From JACRCG01 sp964524835 (lineage in GTDB: Bacteria > Desulfobacterota > Desulfuromonadia > Geobacterales > Pseudopelobacteraceae): 64,000 bases of DNA. The DNA lies in the NCBI GenBank assembly GCA_964524835.1, contig CAZGEG010000009.1, positions 1-64,000 on the forward strand, given 5' to 3'. Of the stretch, positions 25,765 to 35,061 are shown piece by piece; position 1 is the stretch's first letter; every line of letters starts with the position of its first letter. The translations under genes were made by a program, and so were the position numbers. The notes beneath the pieces were generated by a model, which saw only the letters and a list, made by a program, of their open reading frames with translations, had not been told where the DNA came from and made no database searches.

Positions 25765-26046
25765 ATGAATAATCGCCTGGTCATCACCATTTCTCTGCTC
25801 TTGACATTGGGATGCGAGCGGACCTCGTCCACGGATGTTTCACCACCGATGAAGTCGTATAAAATCGGGGAAACGGTATACGTGTGCGGGTGCCCACCCG
25901 TCTGCGACTGCGGCATAATCGCCAGTTTCCCTGGCGGTAACTGCGCCTGTAATATGCCACTTAAGCGGGGAACCGTTGTCAGAGAAAATAACGGGTCCGT
26001 TACCATCCAGCTTGACGGAAGACAAAAAACTATTTTCCTGCAATAG
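25765..26046 (+). CDS. Small Cys-rich lipoprotein
   Basis: A 93-residue protein with a short lipoprotein signal (LLLTLGC, lipidated C17) and a compact cluster of cysteines, VCGCPPVCDCG followed by NCACN, which could bind a metal or form disulfides. The tail (VTIQLDGRQKTIFL) looks like a beta strand pair. GAAGAGG lies upstream. It starts a run of exported genes (FG-GAP lipoprotein, diheme cytochrome). I recall similar CGC-CxC modules in Geobacter secreted proteins but no known activity. Confidence 0.65.
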   Translation: MNNRLVITISLLLTLGCERTSSTDVSPPMKSYKIGETVYVCGCPPVCDCGIIASFPGGNCACNMPLKRGTVVRENNGSVTIQLDGRQKTIFLQ

Positions 26047-26094
26047 AAAAGGCCGCAACTGGCTAAATAAATCATATTTATAAGGGAGTATTGT

Positions 26095-27516
26095 ATGCAG
26101 ATTTCAAATACAGCATGTATCTTGCTCAGCCTTATCATCGCCTGGGCAATAAATGGTTGCAGTTCTGGGACGGGTGATACCGGTTCAATAGTCTCAGACA
26201 AAGTGTTATCCGCAGCAGCCACCAAAGGGAGTCTACAGGGGCACGCCGGCGGATTCGTCGATATTGATGGCGATGGTATAGACGACATGGTAGTCACTGC
26301 GCCGTATGCCAACTCCCCGTCCGGTCTGGGTGTAGCCCTGGTGTACAAGGGGGCGGCAAACGGGTTTTCGACGGGCCCCGTCCAACTCCTTAACGGCGGA
26401 ACAAATTTCGGCTATGATTTTGTCACCCTGGGAGATGTCAATGGAGACGGCAAAGCCGATTATGCCGTAAGCGCACTTAACGGCAGTAGTGACGCTGTTT
26501 CTTTGAGCGGAAACATCAGAGTCTTCAAAGGCGCCAGCAACGGACAACTGTTTGCGACTATTTCCGGTGAAACGGCACTTGACAAGTTCGGATACGATCT
26601 CGCAGCAGGAGACCTTAACAACGACGGAATAAAAGAAATTATCGTCGGGGCGCCATTCAACACCCCAAACGGAAGACCCGATCTGTATCAGGGTGGCGCA
26701 GTGTACGTGTATGATTTTACCGCAAAACAGCTGAACAAGCTGCCTGCTACATCCATACACAAAGGTCTTGGCTGGAAAGTGGCTGCTGGCGATATCAACG
26801 GCGACGGCATTGACGACCTGGCCTTTACTGCTGCCGGCAAGGTTCTGGTCTATTACGGCAAGTCCGGCTTCTCTCCTGCGACCGATTCGCCGGACGTCAC
26901 CATTTCCAGCAGTGCTGCAGGTTTCGGCAGCACGGTTTCAGTGGTAGGAGACATCGACGGGGACGGTTACAAGGATGTCGCTATCAGCACTATTTATTCA
27001 TATGGAACCGGAATCTGCACTGTCCATATTGTCAAGGGGGGCACCGGTTCGCGGTTGATCAATCTCAATGCGGCAACCAGCGACGTCCTCACCCAGATAA
27101 ACGGTGAATCGACGCTCGATGCGTTCGGCACCACCATTATTCCTGTGGGAGACATGGAAAACGATGGCAAGGAGGATTTCGTCGTTTCTGCCGTACACGC
27201 CGATAATGACAGTTTCAAGGCTACTGGCAGGGTATACCTCTTTAAGGGCAAGGACATTACAAGCCCGACTACCCCCATCACAGCGGCATCGATGTTCAAA
27301 GGGAATGCAAAGGATATGCACTTTGGCAGATTCATGGCTGCGTTCAGCAAAAACGGTCCAAAACTGCTCATCGGTGCTCCGACTGAGAACGCCAATACAG
27401 GCGGGGTCTACGGGGTAAGTCTGGACGGTGGACAGCCCGTATTCCAGGCAAGCTCCGGGGGAACAACCACAACGGGTGAAAATTGCTGCAAAGTAATTGC
27501 AAAGGGAGGGCGTTGA
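26095..27516 (+). CDS. FG-GAP repeat lipoprotein (integrin-alpha-like propeller)
   Basis: A 473-residue exported protein with lipobox INGC (lipidated about C22) and five or more FG-GAP repeats carrying the Ca-binding D-x-D-x-DG loop: DIDGDGIDD, DVNGDGKAD, DLNNDGIKE, DINGDGIDD, DIDGDGYKD. These fold into a beta-propeller. Such proteins act in adhesion or as scaffolds on the cell surface. GGGAG precedes the ATG. The stop is one base before the diheme cytochrome start, so the two are surely co-transcribed. Confidence 0.85.
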   Translation: MQISNTACILLSLIIAWAINGCSSGTGDTGSIVSDKVLSAAATKGSLQGHAGGFVDIDGDGIDDMVVTAPYANSPSGLGVALVYKGAANGFSTGPVQLLNGGTNFGYDFVTLGDVNGDGKADYAVSALNGSSDAVSLSGNIRVFKGASNGQLFATISGETALDKFGYDLAAGDLNNDGIKEIIVGAPFNTPNGRPDLYQGGAVYVYDFTAKQLNKLPATSIHKGLGWKVAAGDINGDGIDDLAFTAAGKVLVYYGKSGFSPATDSPDVTISSSAAGFGSTVSVVGDIDGDGYKDVAISTIYSYGTGICTVHIVKGGTGSRLINLNAATSDVLTQINGESTLDAFGTTIIPVGDMENDGKEDFVVSAVHADNDSFKATGRVYLFKGKDITSPTTPITAASMFKGNAKDMHFGRFMAAFSKNGPKLLIGAPTENANTGGVYGVSLDGGQPVFQASSGGTTTTGENCCKVIAKGGR

Positions 27517-27517
27517 C

Positions 27518-28552
27518 ATGAAGAAATCACTACTGGGCGGTGTTGCCATTATCTTGGCCTTCACCGGGGTTGTGTACTGCGCTGTCGTGTATGATTCAAG
27601 CAACTTTACATCCAGGGAGCGGCAATGGCAGCCAGCTCCCACCGGTTACGCAGCCGGTAATGGCAATGGTGCAGGTACCGGCACCCACCACGCGGGAGAG
27701 GACTGCGGGATATGCCACAAACCCGGGGGAAGAGGACCGGATTTTGTCATGGCCGGCACCATGTATGTAGACCGGGCGGCTACCGCGACAATGCAGGGTG
27801 GTGAGATCATTATGGAGGACTACAATGGAGGTATTATTAGCCTGACCAGCAACAGCGCAGGCAATTTCTGGACTACTGCCCCAATCGCAAGCAATCCTTA
27901 TACTGTGACCACATATCACGGTGGCCCGCCGTTCACGCCTCTGTACACCATGTATTCTTCGGGCCAGTTGAAGACTCCTGCCGATCCGCTCGATTCCCAG
28001 ACATGGAAGTACAAGACATGGGTACGGTCAGGTTCGGCTATCCGGCCGATGATGACCATCGCCGGTGTGGGCGGCGGAACTACGGCACCCCGCATGAGTT
28101 GCAACATGCACCATGCCGGGCTAGGCGCACGAGGGGGGCTTACCGCCCATGACAGAAGCACGCTTGCTGCGTACCCCGCAGCCGGCCTCAGCTATCAAAA
28201 ACATATTTTTCCGATTCTGAGGAGCAAATGCGCACCGTGCCACATTCCGGGGAGAACTAATACGAGTCTGTCTACAAAGGCTGAATACCTTTCTTCGACT
28301 CAGGCCGTATCCGGCAGCCTGCTGGATTTCAGTAGCGGGCTTGACCTGATGACCTATGAAGGATCTACGGTAAGCGGGGTGGTAAAGGTGGGAATCGGTG
28401 ATGTTGTGAACGTCTCTTCGCCAAACGCGAGCCTTGTTCTCAGCAAGACACTTGAAGGTGCTGTGCACGGGGGCGGCAGTTTCTGGACGTTGCAGGATTC
28501 CGACTACAAGGCCATTTCCCAGTGGATTGCCGAAGGCGCCCAGAAAAACTAG
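27518..28552 (+). CDS. Secreted diheme c-type cytochrome
   Basis: A 344-residue exported protein with two heme motifs: CGICH (63-67) and CAPCH (238-242). The second lies in a PILRSKCAPCHIPG context like that of planctomycete-type or cytochrome c peroxidase-like heme domains. The N-terminal heme is in a Gly/His-rich stretch (THHAGEDCGICH), and a MSCNMHH motif lies at about 193-199. The region between the hemes is beta-rich. GGGAGG upstream supports ATG 27518. With the FG-GAP lipoprotein it may form a surface electron-transfer unit (inference). Confidence 0.82.
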   Translation: MKKSLLGGVAIILAFTGVVYCAVVYDSSNFTSRERQWQPAPTGYAAGNGNGAGTGTHHAGEDCGICHKPGGRGPDFVMAGTMYVDRAATATMQGGEIIMEDYNGGIISLTSNSAGNFWTTAPIASNPYTVTTYHGGPPFTPLYTMYSSGQLKTPADPLDSQTWKYKTWVRSGSAIRPMMTIAGVGGGTTAPRMSCNMHHAGLGARGGLTAHDRSTLAAYPAAGLSYQKHIFPILRSKCAPCHIPGRTNTSLSTKAEYLSSTQAVSGSLLDFSSGLDLMTYEGSTVSGVVKVGIGDVVNVSSPNASLVLSKTLEGAVHGGGSFWTLQDSDYKAISQWIAEGAQKN

Positions 28553-28720
28553 GCATGTCCTCGGCAGGACAGCTGTTCCATACGCCTGTAGTACAGGCAT
28601 AAGCGTCACTTTCATGTAGGCGCCAGCGTTCTTGCTATGGTGGATAATGCGCTGATATCTCGACAGAGTTTGAAGCCGCCATACAATTACTCTTCTTATT
28701 CTTTTGCGGTGCATAAAAAA

Positions 28721-28754
28721 AACAGGGGTTACGGTTATGCCGTAGCCCCTTGTT
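28721..28754 (-). terminator. Intrinsic terminator of the aminopeptidase gene
   Basis: A long stem (28721-28734 with 28740-28754, one bulge) is followed on the minus strand by eight T residues. The 28553-28720 stretch before it holds only a small hairpin at 28586-28600. Confidence 0.88.
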
Positions 28755-28798
28755 GCGTATCGTCAAGTAATTAGCGGTCCGATTTTGCGTGCCAAGAT

Positions 28799-29938
28799 TT
28801 ACAGCATCAATGCACCACCGGCGATAATAACCCGTTCGCTCCCATCCGCCATGATCGCGGTCAGGGTCGGCTGATAAAACACGTAATCCTCGTGGAAAGG
28901 GGCGCTTACCGTCCCTCCGAAGCCGCTGTTGTCCCCCAGGGCGATGTGGATCGTGCCGAGGATCTTCTCCGCTTCCAGCACGTTGTCCGGGCGGCTCGCC
29001 TTGTCGTTGGTGCCGATGCCGAGTTCGGCAATGTTGCGGCAGTTGGCGTTTTCAATAAATCTGGACTCCAGTCTGGCGCGGTGGGGATCATTTCCCTCGA
29101 TCCCGGCAACCACGCCGTTCTTGACGGTCAGGCGGAGCGGTTCGTCGAGCTTGCGGGTCGGCCCCCATTCGATCACCATGACCCCGTGGCTCTTCCCCTC
29201 CAGCGGCGCCAGATATGCTTCGCCGGCCGGCAGGTTGCCGAAGCTTCCCGGAGCTGTCAGCAGGCCGTCGTCCCCTTCGGCGTTACGTCCCTGTTTGCAG
29301 ATGTTCATATCGGTGCCGTTCGGGGTAGTGACCCGGATCCATTCCGCCTTGTTGACCGCTTCCACGAGGACGCCGGTACGGACGGCCAGGGCGCGCCAGT
29401 CAACGGTCATCGAGGTATGGAACATCTCCGGGTCGAAATGCGGCAGGCTGGCAAAGCGGCAGCCGGCAACACAGGCCAGTGCCCGATAGCGGGTATGGCT
29501 GGTGGAGTTGTTTGACATGGCGATGATGATCCCGGCGACATCCTCCCTGTGCGTCAGGACAATTTCGCCGGCACGGGAGATCTCGTCCGCACCCGCACTC
29601 TTGGCGAGGAGGTGTGCCATCAATCCCTCTGATTTCAATGCCGCGATGATGCCGTCGCCAAAGGTCGCGAGCCACAGTTCCTCCGGCGGCTCGGCTCCCG
29701 AGGCGGGTGTGGCGGGAAATTCCACGAAACTGCCGCTGCCATAGACTCTCGCGGAAAATCCGGCCGCCGCACGGGCGGTGGCATTCAGCCGCGTCCGCCG
29801 GTCAAGATCGGCTGCGGAAGGGGTCTCGTCGGGGCGGATGGTGTCGCTGAATACCAGCACCCGTTCCCCCTGTTTAATTCCCATGTTGGTTTCAAAGAGT
29901 CTGCGGAATGCCTCATCAAGATTGGTCTGGTCTGGCAT
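28799..29938 (-). CDS. M29-like aminopeptidase
   Basis: A 379-residue metallopeptidase resembling the thermophilic aminopeptidase family M29. Recognisable parts are LTHREDVAGIIIAMSNNSTSHTRYRALA, the EGKSHGVMVIEWGP region, AELGIGTND, LEAEKILGTIHIALGDNSGFGG and FHEDYVF near the end. These carry Glu, His and Asp metal ligands. It would release N-terminal residues in the cytoplasm. GGAGGA precedes ATG 29938; 21 further residues upstream are open but lack a start signal. Single gene with its own terminator. Confidence 0.78.
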   Translation of the reverse strand: MPDQTNLDEAFRRLFETNMGIKQGERVLVFSDTIRPDETPSAADLDRRTRLNATARAAAGFSARVYGSGSFVEFPATPASGAEPPEELWLATFGDGIIAALKSEGLMAHLLAKSAGADEISRAGEIVLTHREDVAGIIIAMSNNSTSHTRYRALACVAGCRFASLPHFDPEMFHTSMTVDWRALAVRTGVLVEAVNKAEWIRVTTPNGTDMNICKQGRNAEGDDGLLTAPGSFGNLPAGEAYLAPLEGKSHGVMVIEWGPTRKLDEPLRLTVKNGVVAGIEGNDPHRARLESRFIENANCRNIAELGIGTNDKASRPDNVLEAEKILGTIHIALGDNSGFGGTVSAPFHEDYVFYQPTLTAIMADGSERVIIAGGALML

Positions 29939-30177
29939 GCGATATAATTCCTCCCGGATATTGTGATTGAAAACTACCCGCTGTATACGCGTATAGCACA
30001 TCAGGGCAGAAAGGTAAAACCGGTTGGATAAACAGACGCGAACGGGTCTGTTTTTTCCTTGATTTATAAGGTGTTATTGTGATAATCATGCATACTGTAT
30101 ACAATTGTCGTTTCTGTTTTTGTTCAATAATTGCGAGTACTTAACTCTATTGTCAGGGTTGGTTGGTGGAGGTTTTT

Positions 30178-32202
30178 GTGGCACAGGTCGTTTTTTCAAC
30201 GTGGGGCGGAAGTGTAGTCGATAACAGGAACGTATCGGGTGAACCGGCAGCGGTCAGCTTCAAGCTGCCGGTGGCGTTTGACGGAGAAAAGCCGCTGAAG
30301 GCCTTCATGGGTTGGGACGGCATGATCCTGTTCGACAAGTATGTGGATGTTCCTGCCATGACCGCCGAGTACATGAAGCGCGTCCAGACCCTGTACTGCT
30401 GCGGCAGATGCACTCCCGGCAAGAAGGGAACCAAGGTGCTGATGGACCTGTTCCGGAATGTGCTGGAAGGCACGGCAAGCGAAGCGGACCTGGACACGGT
30501 CGGCGACCTGGCCGAACTGCTCAAAAACTGCAAGTGCACGCTCTGTCAGAGCGCCACGGTGCCGGTATTCGATGCGGTTACGCACTACCGTGCCGATTTC
30601 CTGGCCTATATCAACAGTGCCTGCGGGCCTAATACCGAGCCGTCGCAATTTATCCACAAGATAACCGCCCCTTGCATGGACAAGTGTCCGGCCCATATCG
30701 ACATCCCCAAATATGTCGAGGAGATCAAGAACTATCAGTATTCCGAGGCGCTGGCCACCATCCGCGAAAATATGCCGATGCCGGCAGTCTGCGGCCGGGT
30801 CTGCCCGCACCCCTGCGAGACCGCCTGCCGCCGCAAGAACGTGGACGATGCCATCAATATCATGGTGCTGAAACGCACCGCCTCCGATTACGAGTGGCAG
30901 CACAACCTCACCCCCCCCATGCAGCCCAAGCCGGCCAAGGCGAAGAAGGTCGCCATCGTCGGCGCCGGACCTGCCGGACTGGCCTGTGCCTACTACCTGG
31001 GGCTGGAAGGCTATAAATCGACGATCTTCGAGGCGCTTCCCGAAGGGTACGGTGGCGGCATGATCGCCGTCGGCATCCCGGCCTACCGTATGCCGCGCCC
31101 CATCCTGCAGCGCGATGTGGACATCATCGCGTCGGTCGGGGCAGAGATAAAATACAATACGCGGGTCGGCAAGGACATCACCCTGCCGGAGCTGAAGCAG
31201 CAGTACGACGCCGTGTTCCTGGCGCCCGGCGCCCACCGCTCCAAGCCGATGGGTGTCGAGGGTGAGGACAAGGGGTACAAGGGCTTCCTCTCCGGGGGCA
31301 TCGACTTCCTGCGCGAGGCCTACCTGGGCAATCCGACCGGCATGGGCAAGAAAGTCTGCGTGGTCGGCGGCGGCAACACCGCCATCGACTGTGTCCGGGT
31401 AGCCCTGCGTGAGGGGGCCGAAGAATCGATCCTGCTGTATCGCCGCTCCCGCAAGGAGATGCCGGCTGACGTGTGGGAGGTTGACGGTGCCGACGAGGAA
31501 GGGGTGCGTTTCGAGTTTCAGGTGCTGCCGACCAGGATCATCGTTGATGCAAACGAACAGGTCACCGGCGTCGAGTGCGTCCGCATGGCCATGGGTGAGC
31601 CGGATGCCTCCGGTCGCCGTCGCCCTGAACCGGTGCCGGGCAGCGAGTTCATCGTCGAGTGCGATACGGTCATCCCGGCCATCGGCCAGGATCCCGACCT
31701 GAGCTTCATCCCGCCCGACATGGGCATCGACATCACCAAGTGGAACACGGTCGTCACCAAGTACCTGCCGCTGAAGGATGCCGCCGGCAAGGACCTGAAG
31801 GACGGCATGGGCAACATGCTCTCCCGCTCGCTGATCACCGACTGCGACGGCGTATTCGCCGGCGGCGATGCCGAGATCGGGCCGCTGACCGTGGTCGCCT
31901 GCATCGGCAACGCCCACCGTGCCGCCCTGGTAATACAGCGTTGGCTGGAAGAGGGGAAGGCCTATCTTTCCGACCAGGATATCTTCGATGACCTGCTGAG
32001 CTATCTGGGAGTCTACGACAAAGGGGAGCAGGTCCCCTGGCTGGATTCCTGCGACCGCGCCAACCAGAAAGAGGTGCATGGCAGGGAACGCGCGGCGAAA
32101 GGAAACTACCGTGAGGTCGAACTCGGCTTCAGCGACAGCACGGCGCAGGTCGAGGCGGATCGGTGTCTCCGCTGCTACAGGATGGCAATGGTAGCCCTGT
32201 AG
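30178..32202 (+). CDS. sfrB: SfrB-like NAD(P)H oxidoreductase, flavin/Fe-S subunit
   Basis: A 674-residue protein resembling the SfrB subunit of the Geobacter soluble Fe(III)/NADPH oxidoreductase. The N-terminal part has a NuoF-like cluster motif CCGRCTPGKKG and CKCTLC. It is followed by a GltD/DPYD-type 4Fe-4S domain (CMDKCPAHIDIPKY, CGRVCPHPCETACRR), an FAD domain (VAIVGAGPAGLACAYYL) and an NADPH domain (VCVVGGGNTAIDCVRVA). A final DRCLRC lies at the C-terminus. I start at GTG 30178, with GGAGG upstream. It precedes sfrA by 68 bp; together they probably balance NADPH rather than reduce iron directly. Confidence 0.85.
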   Translation: MAQVVFSTWGGSVVDNRNVSGEPAAVSFKLPVAFDGEKPLKAFMGWDGMILFDKYVDVPAMTAEYMKRVQTLYCCGRCTPGKKGTKVLMDLFRNVLEGTASEADLDTVGDLAELLKNCKCTLCQSATVPVFDAVTHYRADFLAYINSACGPNTEPSQFIHKITAPCMDKCPAHIDIPKYVEEIKNYQYSEALATIRENMPMPAVCGRVCPHPCETACRRKNVDDAINIMVLKRTASDYEWQHNLTPPMQPKPAKAKKVAIVGAGPAGLACAYYLGLEGYKSTIFEALPEGYGGGMIAVGIPAYRMPRPILQRDVDIIASVGAEIKYNTRVGKDITLPELKQQYDAVFLAPGAHRSKPMGVEGEDKGYKGFLSGGIDFLREAYLGNPTGMGKKVCVVGGGNTAIDCVRVALREGAEESILLYRRSRKEMPADVWEVDGADEEGVRFEFQVLPTRIIVDANEQVTGVECVRMAMGEPDASGRRRPEPVPGSEFIVECDTVIPAIGQDPDLSFIPPDMGIDITKWNTVVTKYLPLKDAAGKDLKDGMGNMLSRSLITDCDGVFAGGDAEIGPLTVVACIGNAHRAALVIQRWLEEGKAYLSDQDIFDDLLSYLGVYDKGEQVPWLDSCDRANQKEVHGRERAAKGNYREVELGFSDSTAQVEADRCLRCYRMAMVAL

Positions 32203-32270
32203 GAAGCGGTGTTCCCGCATCACGATGCGGTATTACAGTATTCGAATAACGATTGATGGAGATATACGGC

Positions 32271-34868
32271 ATGGCACACACAGAGTCCAGCGGCAAGAGT
32301 ACGACGGCAACACTCACTATCGACGGCACAGAGGTGACGGTGCCAGTCGGCGCCACCATCCTGGAGGCGGCTGCGGAGCTGGGGATTAAAATCCCGACCC
32401 TCTGCTGGCTGAAGAAGGTCTCAACGACCGGAGCCTGCCGGATTTGCGTGGTCAAGATTGAAGGTGTCGCACGATTTATGACCGCCTGCAACACTCCGGT
32501 CAAGGACGGCATTACGGTCACCACGACGTCGCCGGAACTTGAAGCGGCCCGGAAGAAGACGCTGGAGCTGATGCTTGTCAATCACCCGCTTGACTGCCCG
32601 GTCTGCGACGCCGGGGGAGAGTGCGACCTGCAGGACACCTGCTACTCCCTCAAGGTTGACAAAAACAGCTACGGAGCCGCTCTGGAGCGCCTGCCGATCC
32701 GTTATGACTGGAGGCTGCTGGAGAGTGACCCGAACCGCTGCATCCTCTGCGAAAAGTGCGTCAAAGTCTGCCGTGAGGTTGTCGGCCGTGAGGCGATCGA
32801 AGTCGTTGACCGTGGCGACAATACGATTATCGACACACTGACCCGTGAGCCGCTGGACTGTGATTTCTGCGGCAACTGCATCGGTGCCTGCCCGACCGGA
32901 ACGCTGATCAGCAAGCCATTCAAATTCAGGGGACGCCCCTGGGCGTTTGACGTCACCCCCGGCGTCTGTACCTTCTGTTCGTCCGGCTGCGAGGTCGAGT
33001 ACCATGCCAGGAACGGCCGGATCGAGCGGGTTACCAGCTCGGATGACGGCTACAACAAGGGCAACCTCTGCATCAACGGCCGTTTCGGGTTCGCCGCTTT
33101 CAATGCTCCGGATCGCCTGGCATCACCCCTGATGAAGGACAGCTCCGGACAACTGAAAAAAGTTTCCTGGGACGTTGCACTGGGAGCCGTCGCCACTGGG
33201 TTCAAGAATGCTGTTGCCGTTTCGGGCGGGAATGCCGTTGCCGGCATCGGTTCTCCGCGGGTAACCACCGAAGAAAGCTACCTCTTCCAGAAGTTCCTGC
33301 GCGGGGCGCTCGGAAGCAACAATATCGACTCCGAGGCCCGTCTCGGCTACCTCCCCGCCCAGGAGGTGCAATGGAAAATGCTCGGTTACAGCGGCGGTAC
33401 CAACGGGATGGATGCCATCGAGAAGGCCACGGCAATCGTAGTCATCGGAGCCGATCTCAAGGCCGAGTCGGCCGGGTTTGCCTATCGCGTTATTCAGGCC
33501 GCCACAAAAAACGACGCAAAACTCGTGCTTGCCGGCAGCCGCGCCAGTTCCATGAACAAGTACGCCAACGCCTTTCTGCAGTGCCATCCCGGCAGCGAAG
33601 CCTGGCTGGTTGCCGGCCTTAACAAGGCAGTGCTGGCCGAAGGGCTTGCTGCAGGGAACCTGACGGAACCGGAGGGGTTGAAGTCATCGCTTGACGCCCT
33701 TTCGTTCGAGCGCATCTTTGAGGTATCCGGCATCTCCGAGGCGCGGTTTCGTGAAGCTGCCGCTCTTATCTGCACAGGCGGCCGCACCGCAGTTATCTAC
33801 GGGGCCGATATCATCCGTTCGGCCGACAGCAGGAACGCCGTCGCAGGATCTGTTGATCTGGCGCTGCTGACCGGCGCCGTCGCGGAGACAGGAGCCGGGA
33901 TCTATCCGCTTGACGAGAAAAACAACACCCAGGGGATGCTCGACATGGGGGTCTGCCCTGAGTACCTTCCCGGTTACCATACCTACGGCCATGCCGCTGC
34001 CGCATTCAGTGCCGCCTGGAACGCCGCGGTACCTGCGGTTCCCGGCAAAGACCTGTTCCAGATACTGGATGCGATCGAAGCCGGCCAGATCAAGGCGCTG
34101 TACGTCATGGGGAGTGATCCGCTTCATTTCATGCCGGATCGCAGCCGGGTCATGAAGGCGCTGCAGAAATTGGAACTGCTGGTCGTTCAAGACCTTTTCC
34201 TGACCGATACCGCAAAACTGGCGCACGTTGTACTCCCGGCCGCAACCGGCGCCGAAAAAGCCGGTTCGTTCACTTCGGTCGACAACCGGGTACAATGCTT
34301 CAACGCCGCCGTTAAGCCGGCCGGCGACGCCCGCAGTGATGCCGATATCCTGGCGGCGTTGTTCAGTCTGGTTTCGCCGGGAACATCCGGTTCCGCGCAG
34401 ACGCTTGACGCCCTGCACCACGAGATCACCACTCTGACCGGCCTGTACAGCGAGGTCTGCGATCACGACGGCTGCCGCATGGGTCGTGTCAAGAACCGTA
34501 CGGCAACAACCGTCTGCCTTCCGCTGGCACCGCTGGCGCCGGCCACGACAACCCGCCCGTTTGCGTTGACGATCGGTTCGGTGCTGCACCATAACGGCTC
34601 GATGACAACCAGATCCGAGAACAATATGCTTGTAGCGGGCGAAGCATATGCATTTCTCAACAGCCAGGATGCTTCCTCCCTCGGTATCGGATCCGGAGAA
34701 ATGCTGAAGATAACCTCTGATCTCGCCAGTGTTGCCCTGAAGGTACGAGTTTCAGATGATCAGCAGATCGGATCGCTGTTTGTGCCGGCCCACTTCAGAG
34801 ACACGGCCGTTACTACTCTGACCGGCTCCGCCTCTTTTCCGCAGTACGTTTCGCTCTCAAAAGGGTGA
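32271..34868 (+). CDS. sfrA: SfrA-like NuoG/formate dehydrogenase-type subunit
   Basis: An 865-residue Fe-S protein with the NuoG/hydrogenase layout: 2Fe-2S domain (CWLKKVSTTGACRICVVK), His-Cys3 cluster (HPLDCPVCDAGGECDLQD), two 4Fe-4S clusters (CILCEKCVKVC, CDFCGNCIGACPTG), then a molybdopterin-oxidoreductase-like part with a further cluster (CTFCSSGCEVEY). No catalytic Cys/Sec for formate is evident, so it is probably an electron-carrying subunit. ATG 32271 is preferred over upstream starts because GGAG sits 9 bases before it. A strong terminator follows. No nuo genes are nearby, so the pair stands apart from complex I. Confidence 0.85.
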   Translation: MAHTESSGKSTTATLTIDGTEVTVPVGATILEAAAELGIKIPTLCWLKKVSTTGACRICVVKIEGVARFMTACNTPVKDGITVTTTSPELEAARKKTLELMLVNHPLDCPVCDAGGECDLQDTCYSLKVDKNSYGAALERLPIRYDWRLLESDPNRCILCEKCVKVCREVVGREAIEVVDRGDNTIIDTLTREPLDCDFCGNCIGACPTGTLISKPFKFRGRPWAFDVTPGVCTFCSSGCEVEYHARNGRIERVTSSDDGYNKGNLCINGRFGFAAFNAPDRLASPLMKDSSGQLKKVSWDVALGAVATGFKNAVAVSGGNAVAGIGSPRVTTEESYLFQKFLRGALGSNNIDSEARLGYLPAQEVQWKMLGYSGGTNGMDAIEKATAIVVIGADLKAESAGFAYRVIQAATKNDAKLVLAGSRASSMNKYANAFLQCHPGSEAWLVAGLNKAVLAEGLAAGNLTEPEGLKSSLDALSFERIFEVSGISEARFREAAALICTGGRTAVIYGADIIRSADSRNAVAGSVDLALLTGAVAETGAGIYPLDEKNNTQGMLDMGVCPEYLPGYHTYGHAAAAFSAAWNAAVPAVPGKDLFQILDAIEAGQIKALYVMGSDPLHFMPDRSRVMKALQKLELLVVQDLFLTDTAKLAHVVLPAATGAEKAGSFTSVDNRVQCFNAAVKPAGDARSDADILAALFSLVSPGTSGSAQTLDALHHEITTLTGLYSEVCDHDGCRMGRVKNRTATTVCLPLAPLAPATTTRPFALTIGSVLHHNGSMTTRSENNMLVAGEAYAFLNSQDASSLGIGSGEMLKITSDLASVALKVRVSDDQQIGSLFVPAHFRDTAVTTLTGSASFPQYVSLSKG

Positions 34869-34898
34869 GAACATTGGTACTCTCCCGTATCTTCCCGC

Positions 34899-34929
34899 AA
34901 AAAACGCCGCTTCCGCGGCGTTTTTTTTT
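34899..34929 (+). terminator. Intrinsic terminator after sfrA
   Basis: The stem ACGCCGC-TTCC-GCGGCGT is flanked by A and T runs and followed by nine T residues. Confidence 0.95.
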
Positions 34930-34992
34930 GAATGCCGGGATCCTGCCGTAATCATGATATATTCACGGTCAGATACAAAGGAGGAGAGTGCA

Positions 34993-35061
34993 ATGAATTA
35001 TTATGACCGTGGCGGGTCTCTGCCGGATACAACGACTGATCAAACGGTAAGAGTGCAATGA
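34993..35061 (+). CDS. 22-codon ORF translationally coupled to the radical SAM gene
   Basis: ATG 34993 is preceded by AAAGGAGGAGAG, one of the strongest ribosome binding sites in the window. It opens a 22-residue peptide (MNYYDRGGSLPDTTTD...). Its stop overlaps the radical SAM start as ATGA, and the radical SAM gene has no good site of its own. It is either a leader that drives translation of the next gene or a small peptide in its own right, perhaps a substrate or partner. Confidence 0.5.
   Translation: MNYYDRGGSLPDTTTDQTVRVQ

Noticed and set aside
30196..32223. 675-codon open frame on the minus strand
   Set aside because: It is the antisense shadow of sfrB; its composition is unlike a real protein and it has no start signal.
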